From assembly GCA_050952085.1 (NCBI GenBank), contig JBMNKH010000004.1:62001-126000 (forward strand): a stretch of 64,000 nucleotides of DNA, written 5' to 3'. Position 1 is the stretch's first letter. Every line of letters starts with the position of its first letter. The notes under the pieces are model-generated. The model was not told the DNA's origin and made no database searches. It saw only the letters and a program-made list of their open reading frames with translations. Positions 1 through 9,338 of the stretch are shown piece by piece. Origin of the DNA: DTU015 sp012837895 (GTDB lineage: Bacteria > Bacillota > Sulfobacillia > Fermentithermobacillales > Fermentithermobacillaceae). The translations under genes were made by a program, and so were the position numbers.

Positions 1-473
1 AGGACATCTGAGCGATTCTTAAGACGATCTATACGTTCGAGGATTGCGGGCACAGCTCGTCCTTCCATGGCGAGACGTGCCGCCTCTATCGCCTGTACAG
101 CTATCCCGTAGCTTATGGAGCATGTGTCTACAACGTGGATTCGGTCTGGCGCCAGCTGTTGAGCAGCAAGCCTGGCGGAATCAACGGTACTGCTCAATGC
201 CCTGGAAAGGTGGAACGACAAAACCTGCTTGCCAGACTCTATTAACGGCTTAAATACATCCATGAACTGGCTGGGCGAAGGCTGGGAACTGGTGGGTAAG
301 CTGTCCGCCTTCTCTAACATAGGGTAAAACTGCTCAGGAGTAATGTCGATTCCATCCCGGTACACAACACCCTCATGGATCACAGAAAGGGGGACTACGC
401 TTATTCCGTACTGCTTAGCCAGGCCTTTAGGGATATCACTGGTGCTGTCAGTGACAACTGCAATACCGCTCAA
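1..473 (-). CDS. degV: DegV family fatty-acid-binding protein (partial, C-terminus beyond left edge)
   Basis: Reading the minus strand from a TTG at 473 gives about 157 residues without a stop up to the window edge. The N-terminus has the DegV start pattern (AVVTDSTSDIP at about residues 4-14), followed by PLSVIHEG, the TSSQPSP motif and the SFHLSRALSST motif that lines the lipid pocket in this family, then VVDTCSISYG. DegV proteins (FakB type) bind a fatty acid and present it to the FakA kinase; that role is family knowledge, and no fakA lies in the window. The start is supported by an AAGGAG at 483-488, nine bases upstream. A normal DegV is about 280 residues, so roughly 120 are missing. 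It stands alone, with a 190-bp gap to the next gene. Confidence 0.88.
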   Translation of the reverse strand, partial: MSGIAVVTDSTSDIPKGLAKQYGISVVPLSVIHEGVVYRDGIDITPEQFYPMLEKADSLPTSSQPSPSQFMDVFKPLIESGKQVLSFHLSRALSSTVDSARLAAQQLAPDRIHVVDTCSISYGIAVQAIEAARLAMEGRAVPAILERIDRLKNRSDV

Positions 474-542
474 AGTTCCACGCTCCTTGCTACGTTGATT
501 TGCTGCACAAGGGGATCAGGTTTTTCGACAGCAATTACGCCT

Positions 543-572
543 TACATAAACATAATAACAGATAAATGTCAA
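543..572 (-). promoter_or_regulatory. possible sigma-A type promoter for degV
   Basis: On the minus strand a perfect TTGACA (-35) lies at 567-572, followed after 18 bases by TATGTA at 543-548. It sits about 70 bases upstream of the degV start. The -10 match is weak, so this is tentative. Confidence 0.3.
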
Positions 573-666
573 CTGACACACATTTCTCAATCTGCCCAAT
601 CAGTTGCTGGAGCTTAAAGGATCTTAATTGAAGGACGGATGAGGCAATCACAGATGAGGGCCGGGC

Positions 667-1413
667 TCATTTACGTATGACTACTTTGGTTTTTTCAGGT
701 ATATTGTCATATATCCACTTGGCATCTTCTATGGCAAGACGCACGCATCCATGAGACGCTGGCTGGCCGAGTTTCTCCGCTTCTTCCTGTATCACATTCC
801 CGTCTTTGTCCATGGCTACCGAATGGAATAAGTAAAGCCCCCAGTCCCTAAATGAAACCCAGTACTTAGCCCCCTGTTGATATTTCTCGTTGAAAAACCA
901 GGTGCCCCGGTTCTGGATCTCGAAAGTGCCAAGGGGCGTTTCGTGCCCTTCCTTGCCTGTGGATGCAATCATCTCTTTGATGACCTTGTCTCCGTCCATG
1001 ATCCTGACTAGCTGCTCTGTGACACTTACCTCAATCCAGATATCATCAAGAGCGCCTGTTTCCAGTTCTGTCGTTTCATCATCTTCCAAATCCCCAGGTT
1101 TAGTACCCACGTTGACTTCAGAGGTTGCCCCGGGGCCCGGGAATTGATCAAATGTGCCCGGCCGGAGGACTTCCAGCTTGTTTCCAAGGCTTACATCACT
1201 ACTTCCCTTTCGCGAAGCTCCTGTAAACCACCTGGACGGGTTGAAGTTTGCACAAGTAAGGCTCAAACCGGTGCATGAAGTGCCCGGAGGTTCAAACTCG
1301 TAATCCAAAATACGCAGGATGATGCGGGGGAGTACCATCCTGCCGAATAAGTATCCTGCAATTACCACTCCAACAAAGATCAATATCAAAGTGAGATAAT
1401 GACGGCGGGACAT
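667..1413 (-). CDS. membrane-anchored L,D-transpeptidase (YkuD domain)
   Basis: A 248-residue protein with a hydrophobic anchor at about residues 7-30, a low-complexity acidic linker, and a C-terminal YkuD domain from about residue 125. The catalytic signature SHGCVRL is present, with the nucleophilic Cys at about residue 223, preceded by the conserved HETPLGTFEI segment. Members cross-link peptidoglycan stem peptides (3-3 links) outside the membrane, or act on the spore wall; which of these applies is not visible. The open frame continues upstream, but ATG 1413 is chosen because AAGGAGG lies five bases before it and the anchor helix follows at once. It lies 195 bases downstream of oppF on the same strand, so it may be the last gene of that transcript or separate. 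Confidence 0.85.
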   Translation of the reverse strand: MSRRHYLTLILIFVGVVIAGYLFGRMVLPRIILRILDYEFEPPGTSCTGLSLTCANFNPSRWFTGASRKGSSDVSLGNKLEVLRPGTFDQFPGPGATSEVNVGTKPGDLEDDETTELETGALDDIWIEVSVTEQLVRIMDGDKVIKEMIASTGKEGHETPLGTFEIQNRGTWFFNEKYQQGAKYWVSFRDWGLYLFHSVAMDKDGNVIQEEAEKLGQPASHGCVRLAIEDAKWIYDNIPEKTKVVIRK

Positions 1414-1607
1414 TGGAACCTCCTTGTATCCGGCCCTTGGTTGACCGGAGTTGAGCCCTGAGTTAACCGGCTGTTGCAACCAGCATGAAAGACCGCCGGT
1501 TTCCCTAGCCATTGCTTGACTGCCCCGTGCTTCTAGAATCGTTATATGACGTCTTGCACCAACTAACAATCACAGTAAATCATGATGCCCAGTCAAGGAA
1601 GGATATG

Positions 1608-2639
1608 TCACTCAGCCAGATGGCACGCGATAAAATGGCCTTCTTCGATTTCCCTCCACTCCGGCCTCACTTCCCGGCATATGTCTTGGCAATATGAGCA
1701 TCTTGTATGGAAACTGCATCCAGACGGCGGCTCAAGAGAGCTGGGAACATCGCCCTCCAGTACTATCCGTTTTTTCTTATGGTCCGGATCGGGTACCGGG
1801 ATTGCTGAAAGCAAGGCCTGGGTATACGGATGCTTTGGCGACGAGTACAGGGTCTCGCTGTCTGTAAGTTCCACAAGCCTGCCCAGGTACATGACTCCTA
1901 CACGGTCAGAAATATGCTGCACCACGCTCAAATCATGCGCTATGAAGATATATGTGAGCTGGAAGTCATCCTGGAGCTCATTGAGCAAGTTGAGAATCTG
2001 GGATTGGATTGACACGTCCAGGGCTGAAACAGGCTCGTCGCAAATGATTAGCTTGGGCCTTAAGGCCAGTGCCCTCGCGATTCCTATCCGCTGCCGCTGT
2101 CCCCCGGAGAACTCATGAGGATACCGTCTGGCATGGTACGGGCTCAGTCCTACTACCTTCAGGAGTTCTTCCACTCTCCGGGCTCTTTCATGTCCTGAAG
2201 CAGTGCCGTGAATAACGAACGCTTCCCCGACTATATCGCCTACCGTCATCCTCGGATTCAGGGAGCCGTACGGGTCCTGGAAGATAATCTGCATTTCCCT
2301 GCGCAGTGTCCTAAGTTCTTCTGAAGTCATACTGAGGACGTCCTTGCCTTCAAAGAGCACAGAGCCTGAAGTAGGTTGCTCCAGCCTCAATATGCACTTG
2401 CCTGTAGTGGTCTTACCACAGCCACTTTCTCCCACAAGGCCAAGGGTTTCGCCGCGGTATACATCAAATGAAACGTCGTCTACTGCTTTGATCCATCCTT
2501 GGACCCTGGAAAATACGCCTCCCCTCAAGGGGAAGTACTTCTTGAGATTCCTGACTTCCAGCAAGACATCGTCGTTGCCGGTATCAAGCCCGTTGTTAGT
2601 TGAAGCATGATTCAAAGAGTTGTTCCAAGTCTTATCCAA
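1608..2639 (-). CDS. oppF: oligopeptide ABC transporter ATP-binding protein OppF
   Basis: A 343-residue ABC ATPase that powers peptide or oligopeptide import, acting as a heterodimer with OppD at the cytoplasmic face. Visible are the Walker A GESGCGKTTTGK, the signature FSGGQRQRIGIARAL, the Walker B LIICDEPVSALD with its switch His (AHDLS), and the C-terminal Cys-rich oligopeptide-transporter tail (GCSFHTRCSYCQDIC). The N-terminal LKKYFPLRGG is typical of OppF. The start is a TTG overlapping the oppD stop by 8 bases, with GAGGTG seven bases upstream; this predicts translational coupling. Last transporter gene of the first opp operon. Confidence 0.93.
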   Translation of the reverse strand: MDKTWNNSLNHASTNNGLDTGNDDVLLEVRNLKKYFPLRGGVFSRVQGWIKAVDDVSFDVYRGETLGLVGESGCGKTTTGKCILRLEQPTSGSVLFEGKDVLSMTSEELRTLRREMQIIFQDPYGSLNPRMTVGDIVGEAFVIHGTASGHERARRVEELLKVVGLSPYHARRYPHEFSGGQRQRIGIARALALRPKLIICDEPVSALDVSIQSQILNLLNELQDDFQLTYIFIAHDLSVVQHISDRVGVMYLGRLVELTDSETLYSSPKHPYTQALLSAIPVPDPDHKKKRIVLEGDVPSSLEPPSGCSFHTRCSYCQDICREVRPEWREIEEGHFIACHLAE

Positions 2640-3672
2640 CGTTATTCACCTCTTCCACTTGACCGGGACTACCATCAACCAGGGGGTAGAAGCACCGCAC
2701 CTTGTGCCCTGGCTCAGCCTCTTTGATGTCCGGTTCCTCTTTGCGGCACTTGTCTGTAGCAAAACTACAACGGGCATGGAACCTGCACCCTTCAGGCATG
2801 AACATGGGGTTAGGAACTACCCCGGGTATAACATGGAGCCTGCGTGTCTTTTGGCCTAACCTCGGTATTGACCTTAGCAAGGCATGGGTGTATGGATGCA
2901 TAGGATTGTAGAAGATCTCACGCACCGGAGCTTCCTCCACAACCCGCCCTAGGTACATCACAACAACCCTCTCGGCCATTTCTGCAACCACACCGAGGTC
3001 GTGGGTAATGAGCATAATGGCAGTGCCGAACCTGTCGCGTACATCCCGCATCACTTCAAGGATCTGAGCTTGGATGGTAACATCAAGTGCCGTGGTGGGC
3101 TCGTCGGCAATCAACAGTTGCGGATCACATGCAAGCGCCATGGCAATCATAGCCCTCTGGCGCATCCCGCCTGAAAGCTCATGGGGATACTGCTTCGTTC
3201 TTTTTTCCGGTTCCGGAATCCCCACAGAAGTTAAGAGAGAGATCGTCCTTTCCAAAGCTTGTTCTTTGGTGTAGTTCCTGTGGAATTCGAGCACTTCCCC
3301 GATCTGGTCGCCTATAGTGTACACAGGGTTCAAACTGGTCATAGGTTCCTGAAATATCATGGAGATTTTGTTACCCCTGATACTCCGGATCTCTTCATTG
3401 GACATGGCTAGCAGATCCTCTCCTTCAAACAGGATCTGCCCGGCCTCAATCTTTCCAGGTGGGTCAGGGATCAAGCCCATTACCGAAAGTGCGGTTACGC
3501 TCTTTCCACATCCTGACTCACCAACGACCCCGACTGTCTCCCCGGGTCTTATCCCAAAGGATACACCGTCTACTGCCGGGACCACTCCGTCTGATGTATA
3601 GAACGTGGTCTTTAGACCCCTGATATCAAGGAGATACCGGCTGTCTTGATTTACATTTTGCTCCATATCCAT
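2632..3672 (-). CDS. oppD: oligopeptide ABC transporter ATP-binding protein OppD
   Basis: A 346-residue ABC ATPase, partner of OppF. It carries Walker A GESGCGKSVTALSV, signature LSGGMRQRAMIAMAL, Walker B LLIADEPTTALD, the H-loop THDLGVVAEM and the OppD/DppD C-terminal tail (GCRFHARCSFATDKC). Substrate (peptide versus other solutes) cannot be read from the ATPase. The gene follows a small membrane-protein gene after 12 bases and overlaps oppF by 8 bases, so all are probably on one mRNA from oppA. Confidence 0.93.
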   Translation of the reverse strand: MDMEQNVNQDSRYLLDIRGLKTTFYTSDGVVPAVDGVSFGIRPGETVGVVGESGCGKSVTALSVMGLIPDPPGKIEAGQILFEGEDLLAMSNEEIRSIRGNKISMIFQEPMTSLNPVYTIGDQIGEVLEFHRNYTKEQALERTISLLTSVGIPEPEKRTKQYPHELSGGMRQRAMIAMALACDPQLLIADEPTTALDVTIQAQILEVMRDVRDRFGTAIMLITHDLGVVAEMAERVVVMYLGRVVEEAPVREIFYNPMHPYTHALLRSIPRLGQKTRRLHVIPGVVPNPMFMPEGCRFHARCSFATDKCRKEEPDIKEAEPGHKVRCFYPLVDGSPGQVEEVNNVG

Positions 3673-3684
3673 ATGCGTGCCCCC

Positions 3685-3903
3685 TTACCGGTCTCTCTTT
3701 TGTGTAACACGGTTCTGAAACACACCTAGCAAGACGATACAGACCAAGAACAAAACCTTTACTGCAGATGAGAACCGGCTGTGTAATTCTACTTCAGATT
3801 CAAATGGTATTCCTTTTCTGGCAATAGCTATAAAGGCCGCAGTCAAGATTAGGCCCGTCAGTGCAAACGCAAACACGGACCATCGGGAACCGGGCCTTCT
3901 CAA
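3685..3903 (-). CDS. small membrane protein inside the opp operon
   Basis: About 72 residues with two hydrophobic stretches (VFAFALTGLILTAAFIAI near the N-terminus and VKVLFLVCIVLLGVF near the C-terminus), so a two-pass membrane protein is expected. I do not recognise a family. The chosen TTG at 3903 overlaps the stop of the preceding gene (TTGA) and has AAGGAG ten bases upstream; a further in-frame TTG at 3933 has no such site. Its position between oppC and oppD, coupled to the large propeller-membrane gene, suggests that the two act together, possibly as an accessory of the transporter. This is inference from context only. Confidence 0.6.
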   Translation of the reverse strand: MRRPGSRWSVFAFALTGLILTAAFIAIARKGIPFESEVELHSRFSSAVKVLFLVCIVLLGVFQNRVTQKRDR

Positions 3904-5738
3904 ACCAAGCCCACTCCTTTCACTACAGTGCAAAACAGGTTGTCAAAAAATATATACAATGCCCCTGACAGGACAGAGGACAAGATATCCTTTTTGTGAG
4001 ATACAGAATGGATATCCAGGCATATCACAGCAAGTGAAGCAAGCCAGAAGGACAGCCAGCTCAATCCATGGGGAAGCACTGGAGCGTAAGAGTAATACCA
4101 TGCACCCGGCTTCTTCATAAGGAACACCACGCCAAAAAGAAACAGGGATCTTAAGTTGGCTCCAGCAGTTGTTGCAGAGAATATGTTGAGTTTGTCTGAA
4201 ACCAATGTAAGCCCTACTCCCACAGCCAAGCTCGGGAGTGCCAGCAGAGTAAACAGCAAGGATGCACTCAAGGCTGTAACAAGTTTGAACAGCCCGTCCT
4301 GCAATGGCCGCTCAAAGTCCAAGCCAAGGTAGTACGCCCATCCCGGCTCTACAGGATTAAGGCTTGAAACCCCTTGTACCAGCATATCCCCTTCAGCAAG
4401 GTATACCTCATACAATACCGCCCTGGTACCGTCATCAAACACGAGCATCTCCGGGAAAAAGCATTCCTTGGTTGAAAGAGTGGCCGCCCCGTAAGACAGG
4501 AGCGTCACTTGCGGGTCTTGCACTGTTGCATCAGCAAGCTTGGCTAGAGCATGATGTATCTGGAACTTGCCACTGCGGTTGTCAGACCATGCTATGGCAA
4601 TACTGCCGTTAGCCAGAACAGCAGAAGGCGCTGATGCTTCCCCTTCCCCCTGTGTGATGTTTACAGGTTCCATCAGCCAGTTACCATCGCTGTCAAGGAC
4701 GCCATATACTACAGTCGGACGCCTTACGGTTCCCTGGTGTATCCTGCCCCTGGTGAAAACCGAATGGCAAAGGCCGTCACCTGTGATGAGAGGCCTTATG
4801 CCCTGAAGACCAGTGGCGCCGGTCTGCATAAGCTGAATAGCGGGTTTGAGTTGCCCATCTAAGTACGGACTGAGCATTATCCTGTTCAAAATCTGGCCGG
4901 ATTGGACCCATGCAGCCCACACCCCGTCGGGAGCAGGAGCAAGACTAATTGAGGTCACCGAGGTATCCGGGTCAGATATCCTGACCTTTGGCAAGTTTGA
5001 CAGCGCGCTGTTAGCAAGGCTTTCTGGATCAGCCGGCTCTCCTCCCAAATCCCCTGTGAAAACGCCCTCCTCCACATGTGTGATAAACGCGCCTGGCCTC
5101 CCTTCCTCTTGGTCAACCCATCCGAAGAAAACCTGGCCGCCTGAGACAGTCACGGCAACATCCTGGACCGAACTGGCGACCGCCGAAAATGTCCATGTAC
5201 CGGACAAAGCGGGCGATTCCGGCTGCTGAGGTTGGAACCGGATCTGCTTCAGCAGGATGCAATAATCATCGCCACGTTTCTCCGCCCAGAAAAGGAGTGC
5301 GCAATCATCCAGGACAGCTACATCGAAGCTTACTACATCTCCTTGCACTGGTTGGATCTCCATGGCAGCCAGCACAGTCATGTCTTTGTCAATACGGGTA
5401 AGCACAAAGGCTCCGTGGCTTTTGCCAGGCAAGTCCGGCGTACTAAGGGTAATGCACCAGATGGTTGAATCAGGCCCTATAACTCCTTTGTACCCTGGCC
5501 ACCGGGCTGCCCTGGTAATAGTCTGTGGCTCGCCAAACTCTTCCGGCCATGGCGGGAGGTTGGAGTGGAGGACGAGACTCTGGCTCGCTGCATAAGCAGT
5601 GCCTGAACCGCAGGCTGAAGCAGATAAAATGCCGTAAACGAGGCACAGGGTAACAAGCGTGATCCGGAAACAAGCAACCCTGTATCCCCCGGGCCTCTGC
5701 AAGCATTTCTTGGAAGCCTTCAGCCGGTTAGCTAACAT
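3900..5738 (-). CDS. exported beta-propeller-like protein with C-terminal membrane segments, inside opp operon
   Basis: About 612 residues. An N-terminal signal-like helix (about residues 22-45) is followed by some 430 residues of repeated beta-rich segments with recurring patterns such as VFFGWVDQ, GVWAAWVQSG and IAIAWSDNRSGKFQIH, resembling sialidase/BNR-type propeller blades. The last 160 residues hold about four hydrophobic helices (for example SLLFTLLALPSLAVGVGLTL). No catalytic motif is recognised. It would place a sensor- or binding-like propeller outside the cell anchored by a membrane bundle. ATG 5738 begins one base after the oppC stop, so translation is probably coupled. Such a gene between oppC and oppD is not part of the usual opp set. 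Confidence 0.75.
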   Translation of the reverse strand: MLANRLKASKKCLQRPGGYRVACFRITLVTLCLVYGILSASACGSGTAYAASQSLVLHSNLPPWPEEFGEPQTITRAARWPGYKGVIGPDSTIWCITLSTPDLPGKSHGAFVLTRIDKDMTVLAAMEIQPVQGDVVSFDVAVLDDCALLFWAEKRGDDYCILLKQIRFQPQQPESPALSGTWTFSAVASSVQDVAVTVSGGQVFFGWVDQEEGRPGAFITHVEEGVFTGDLGGEPADPESLANSALSNLPKVRISDPDTSVTSISLAPAPDGVWAAWVQSGQILNRIMLSPYLDGQLKPAIQLMQTGATGLQGIRPLITGDGLCHSVFTRGRIHQGTVRRPTVVYGVLDSDGNWLMEPVNITQGEGEASAPSAVLANGSIAIAWSDNRSGKFQIHHALAKLADATVQDPQVTLLSYGAATLSTKECFFPEMLVFDDGTRAVLYEVYLAEGDMLVQGVSSLNPVEPGWAYYLGLDFERPLQDGLFKLVTALSASLLFTLLALPSLAVGVGLTLVSDKLNIFSATTAGANLRSLFLFGVVFLMKKPGAWYYSYAPVLPHGLSWLSFWLASLAVICLDIHSVSHKKDILSSVLSGALYIFFDNLFCTVVKGVGLV

Positions 5739-5739
5739 T

Positions 5740-6654
5740 TTAGTCTTTGAGCCTCGGATCAAGGGCGTCTCTCAAACCGTCACCCACGTAGTTAAATGAA
5801 AGCACAGTGAGAAATATGAATATCCCGGGGAAAGCAGTGATCCATGGAGCTTGACGCAAGAATGTACGGCCTGTGTTGATAATGTTGCCCCAGCTTGGGA
5901 ACGGTTCTTGTACACCAAGCCCCAAGAAACTCAGGCCCGATTCTGTGAGGATAGCTCCACCGATTCGTAACGTGGCTGACACTATGACAGGCGCCATAGC
6001 ATTTGGAAGGATGTGCCTGAAGATTATCCTGGCGTTGCTTGCGCCGAGCGCCCGCGCCGCCAGCACGAATTCCTGCTCACGCAAGGACAGAAACTGGCCT
6101 CTGACCATCCTTGCAAGCCCGGGCCACGAGGTCAGTCCGATTACCAGCATTATGTTGAAAATACTTCTCTCTACGATAGACACTATTGTTATCAGCAAGA
6201 AGAAAGTCGGGAACGACATGACGATCTCAGTGAACCGCATGAGGATATTGTCAATTGCTCCTCCGAAATACCCTGCCAACGCCCCGATCACTGTACCTAG
6301 CAACACTGCTACACCTGCTGCCACAAATCCAACCGATAAGCTTATCCGGCTTCCCCATATCACCCGGCTGAAAAGGTCTCTTCCGATGTTATCCGTTCCC
6401 ATCCAATGTTCTTGGGAAGGTGCCTGCAGCCTGTTGGGGGGATCAGTATGCCTGTAAGACTGGGTAGCTATGTACGGTGCGAACACAGCTACCAGATACA
6501 TTAAGAGCAAAAAGCACAAACCTGCCATTGCAAGTTTATGGCGTCTGAACCGTCGCCAGACCATGCTCATATAGCTTTCAGGTTTGAGCGTCAGTGCATC
6601 TCCCCCGAAGTTCTGGTCCAATTGCCCAGGAGCTTGATTACTTACAGCTGCCAT
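5740..6654 (-). CDS. oppC: oligopeptide ABC transporter permease OppC
   Basis: A 304-residue permease of the DppC/OppC type. The N-terminal cytoplasmic stretch precedes a first helix (MAGLCFLLLMYLVAVFAPYIA), then HWMGTDNIGRDLFSRVIWGSRISL, and the EAA loop LAARALGASNARIIFRHILPNA that contacts the ATPase. The C-terminus LRDALDPRLKD is typical. It forms the channel with OppB. The downstream propeller gene starts one base after its stop. Confidence 0.93.
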   Translation of the reverse strand: MAAVSNQAPGQLDQNFGGDALTLKPESYMSMVWRRFRRHKLAMAGLCFLLLMYLVAVFAPYIATQSYRHTDPPNRLQAPSQEHWMGTDNIGRDLFSRVIWGSRISLSVGFVAAGVAVLLGTVIGALAGYFGGAIDNILMRFTEIVMSFPTFFLLITIVSIVERSIFNIMLVIGLTSWPGLARMVRGQFLSLREQEFVLAARALGASNARIIFRHILPNAMAPVIVSATLRIGGAILTESGLSFLGLGVQEPFPSWGNIINTGRTFLRQAPWITAFPGIFIFLTVLSFNYVGDGLRDALDPRLKD

Positions 6655-6669
6655 GAATAATCACCGCTT

Positions 6670-7641
6670 CTACGAATACTTGATTCTGGGATCAACAAGC
6701 ACATAAAGGATATCTGAAAGGAAATTGCCTGCAACCATAAGGAGCGCTCCTATCATATTGAGCGCCATCACTATCTGGTAATCCCTTTGAAACACAGCCC
6801 GTATGGAAAGAAGCCCCAATCCCGGCCAGGAGAAAATCGTTTCAATGATTACAGAACCGCTGAATAGGATAGGCAGCTCCATCCCAACAAGGGTGACTAT
6901 AGGCAACAGGGCGTTTCTTAGAGCGTGTTTGCGGATAACCACCTTTTCAGGCAGGCCCTTTGCCCTGGCAGTACGGATATAATCTTGTCTGATGACTTCC
7001 AACATGCTCGACCTCATGTACCGGGTAATCCCCGCCATACTTCCTAAAGAGACCACAGTAACCGGCAGAATCAGGTGCTTTGCCCTGTCCACGAGAACCG
7101 TCCACAGACCATGTCTTTTCAAACTCACACCTATAGTTGCCACACCTGTAATCGGCAACCAGTCAGACTTTATTCCCACAGCATATATAAGCAGCAGGGC
7201 AAACCAGAAGCTGGGCAACGCCTGCCCAAGAAAAGCGAAAAACGTTACCACGTGGTCGAACAAAGAATACTGCCTGAGGGCTGAAATGTTACCTATAGGT
7301 ATAGCTAACGCATAGATAATTATCATAACAACGAAGTTCAAGTACAAAGTGTAAGGCAGCCTGTCCATGATATGATCCACGACAGGCCTACCGTCAACGA
7401 ACGAACGGCCAAAGTCCCCCTTGAGTATCTGTTTTAGCCAACGGAAGTACTGCACGTAAATGGGGTCGTCAAGCCCGTACAAAGCCCTGATCCTTGCAAC
7501 TTCTTCCGGCGGCGCATTGCGTTCTGTCAAGAGAAGCACAGGATCGCCCGGAGCAAGATGCATAATCGTGAAGTTGATTATGGAAATTCCGATCAGTAGC
7601 GGAATTATCTGTAGCAGCCTGCGAATGACATAGTTGAGCAC
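6670..7641 (-). CDS. oppB: oligopeptide ABC transporter permease OppB
   Basis: A 323-residue permease starting RRLLQIIPLLIGISIINF, with the family segments HLAPGDP, YGLDDPIYVQYFRWL, GDFGRS, the EAA loop TARAKGLPEKVVIRKHALRNA and the C-terminal DPRIKYS. It pairs with OppC in the inner membrane. The start is a GTG with AGGAGAGG about six bases upstream. It is preceded by an intercistronic hairpin downstream of oppA and followed by oppC after 15 bases. Confidence 0.93.
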   Translation of the reverse strand: MLNYVIRRLLQIIPLLIGISIINFTIMHLAPGDPVLLLTERNAPPEEVARIRALYGLDDPIYVQYFRWLKQILKGDFGRSFVDGRPVVDHIMDRLPYTLYLNFVVMIIIYALAIPIGNISALRQYSLFDHVVTFFAFLGQALPSFWFALLLIYAVGIKSDWLPITGVATIGVSLKRHGLWTVLVDRAKHLILPVTVVSLGSMAGITRYMRSSMLEVIRQDYIRTARAKGLPEKVVIRKHALRNALLPIVTLVGMELPILFSGSVIIETIFSWPGLGLLSIRAVFQRDYQIVMALNMIGALLMVAGNFLSDILYVLVDPRIKYS

Positions 7642-7662
7642 TTGCTACCTCTCCTCTGGCAC

Positions 7663-7690
7663 GGTTGGGTGGGGAAATCCCCACCCAACC
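7663..7690 (-). promoter_or_regulatory. intercistronic hairpin between oppA and oppB
   Basis: A perfect 12-bp inverted repeat with a 4-base loop (GGTTGGGTGGGG-AAAT-CCCCACCCAACC on the plus strand). No T-run follows on the minus strand; instead the oppB ribosome binding site comes next. Such hairpins after binding-protein genes commonly protect the upstream mRNA or lower readthrough so that the binding protein is made in excess; that function is inferred. Confidence 0.8.
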
Positions 7691-7712
7691 CGTTGCTTTC
7701 AGCCTCAGACGG

Positions 7713-9338
7713 TTAGTTCTCTTCGATGTACCACAGCTCGGGGAACACTGGGCCCAGGGTAGACCAAATGACACCCTTGACCTTCTTATCCATAGCCGCA
7801 ACGTTGTTCCTTGTGTAGAGGAATACATACGGAAGCTGGTCGTTGACTATCTTCTGGGCTTCCCAGTATATCTTTCTCCTCTCTTCCTGGTCCATCTCCC
7901 TGCGTCCTCTTTCAAGCAACTCATCGAGTTCAGGGTTAGAAAACTCAACGTCGTTGAATCCGACCAGGTTGCCTTCCTCATCTACTCCAGAATCGGAATG
8001 GAAGAAGATGTAGAAGTCGGGATCGAGGCCGAGGCTCCAACCAAGCATGTAAGCCTCAAACTGCGCTACATCCAGGTATTGAGAGCACAGCACTGACCAT
8101 TCCAGGAACTCGGGCTTCATTTCGACTCCGATGTTCTCCCAGTCTTCCTGGGCGATCATGATAATTGATTCGTACATCTTGGAGCCTGAGTCGGTTAGCA
8201 ATGTGAAGCTCAGCCGCTGGCCGTCCTTGACGCGGATTCCGTCGGGACCTTCTACCCAGCCGGCCTCTTCAAGAAGCTGCTTGGCCTTTTCAGGGTTATA
8301 ACCGTATGTCTCCAGCTCGCCTTCGGCGTATGCCCAGGATACCGGAGCAATGTTTGAATTCATCACAGTACCGTATCCCTGAAGGATGTCATCAACAATT
8401 CCCTGCCTGTTCAACCCATACATAAGGGCCTTTCTCACATTCACATCCGAGAGGATCGGGTGGGTCTGCTTGAGGCCTATGTAGGTGTAACCATTGGTCG
8501 GGAATTCCACAAACTCCAGCCGGTCTGAGTGTTCGCTCTTCACCCTGTCGATGTCATCGGGCGGGATTGAACCCATGTAGTCGATGTCACCCTTCTCCAG
8601 GGCTGCGAGCATTACCTGCTCATCCTGGTAGAACTTGATTATTACCTGTTCAATGTACGGGCCTTCGCCATAGTAATCTTCGTTAGCCTCAAGAATGAGG
8701 TGCTGGCCTCTTTGCCACTCTACAAACTTGTATGGACCGGTGCCTATCGGCTCCATGTTGGCCGGGTTTTCCTTCATATCTTTGATAGAGGTCTGCTCAA
8801 AGATATGCTTGGGAAGGATCCCGTAACTCAGGTAGGTGAGCATAGGAGCAAACGGTTCTTTCAGGTAAAACACAACAGTATAGGGATCCGGAGCCTCTAT
8901 ATGATCAACAGCCTTGAAGTTTGTGGCCCTGATACCGGTGTAGTCAGGGTGCAGTATTGCCTCATAGGTGTACTTCACGTCTTCAGAAGTGAGAGGCTCG
9001 CCATCGTGGAACCTTACGTCATCCCTGAGATGGAAGGTCCAAACCAGTCCATCCTCTGAGAATTCCCACGATTTCGCAATGTCTCCGACCATCTCCAGGT
9101 TCTCGTTAGCTCTTACCAACCCGCTGTATACCCTGCTAATCACGAATGATGAGGGACTATCGGTATACAGAATCGGGTTGAAAATCACCGGGTCTCCGGT
9201 CATGCCGTAGGTGATGGTGCCACTAACCTGGCGTTCATCACCGGGCTCCGGACCCGCTTCGGGTTCGGGCGTGCAACCGCCGACAAACAGGGCGATTACA
9301 AGCACCAGTAATAAGACAATCCCAACCTTTCTCCGCAT
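7713..9338 (-). CDS. oppA: peptide-binding lipoprotein OppA (conventional domain order)
   Basis: A 541-residue extracellular solute-binding protein, family 5. A signal peptide with lipobox FVGGC puts the lipidated Cys at residue 22. The order is normal: N-lobe motifs GTITYGMTGDPVIFNPI and AKSWEFSEDGLVWTFHLRDDVRFHDGEPLTSEDVKYTYE early, then LYGLNRQGI-type helix, then LLTDSGSK, and finally FSNPELDELLERGRREMDQEERRKIY and PYVFLYTRNN near the C-terminus. It captures peptides outside the membrane and delivers them to OppBC. First gene of the minus-strand operon, with AGGGGGAAGG a short distance upstream of ATG 9338. It is a useful internal reference for the permuted paralogue at 11760. Confidence 0.93.
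   Translation of the reverse strand: MRRKVGIVLLLVLVIALFVGGCTPEPEAGPEPGDERQVSGTITYGMTGDPVIFNPILYTDSPSSFVISRVYSGLVRANENLEMVGDIAKSWEFSEDGLVWTFHLRDDVRFHDGEPLTSEDVKYTYEAILHPDYTGIRATNFKAVDHIEAPDPYTVVFYLKEPFAPMLTYLSYGILPKHIFEQTSIKDMKENPANMEPIGTGPYKFVEWQRGQHLILEANEDYYGEGPYIEQVIIKFYQDEQVMLAALEKGDIDYMGSIPPDDIDRVKSEHSDRLEFVEFPTNGYTYIGLKQTHPILSDVNVRKALMYGLNRQGIVDDILQGYGTVMNSNIAPVSWAYAEGELETYGYNPEKAKQLLEEAGWVEGPDGIRVKDGQRLSFTLLTDSGSKMYESIIMIAQEDWENIGVEMKPEFLEWSVLCSQYLDVAQFEAYMLGWSLGLDPDFYIFFHSDSGVDEEGNLVGFNDVEFSNPELDELLERGRREMDQEERRKIYWEAQKIVNDQLPYVFLYTRNNVAAMDKKVKGVIWSTLGPVFPELWYIEEN

Noticed and set aside
1582..2118. Plus-strand open frame opposite oppF
   Set aside because: It overlaps an ABC ATPase with all motifs and has no ribosome binding site.
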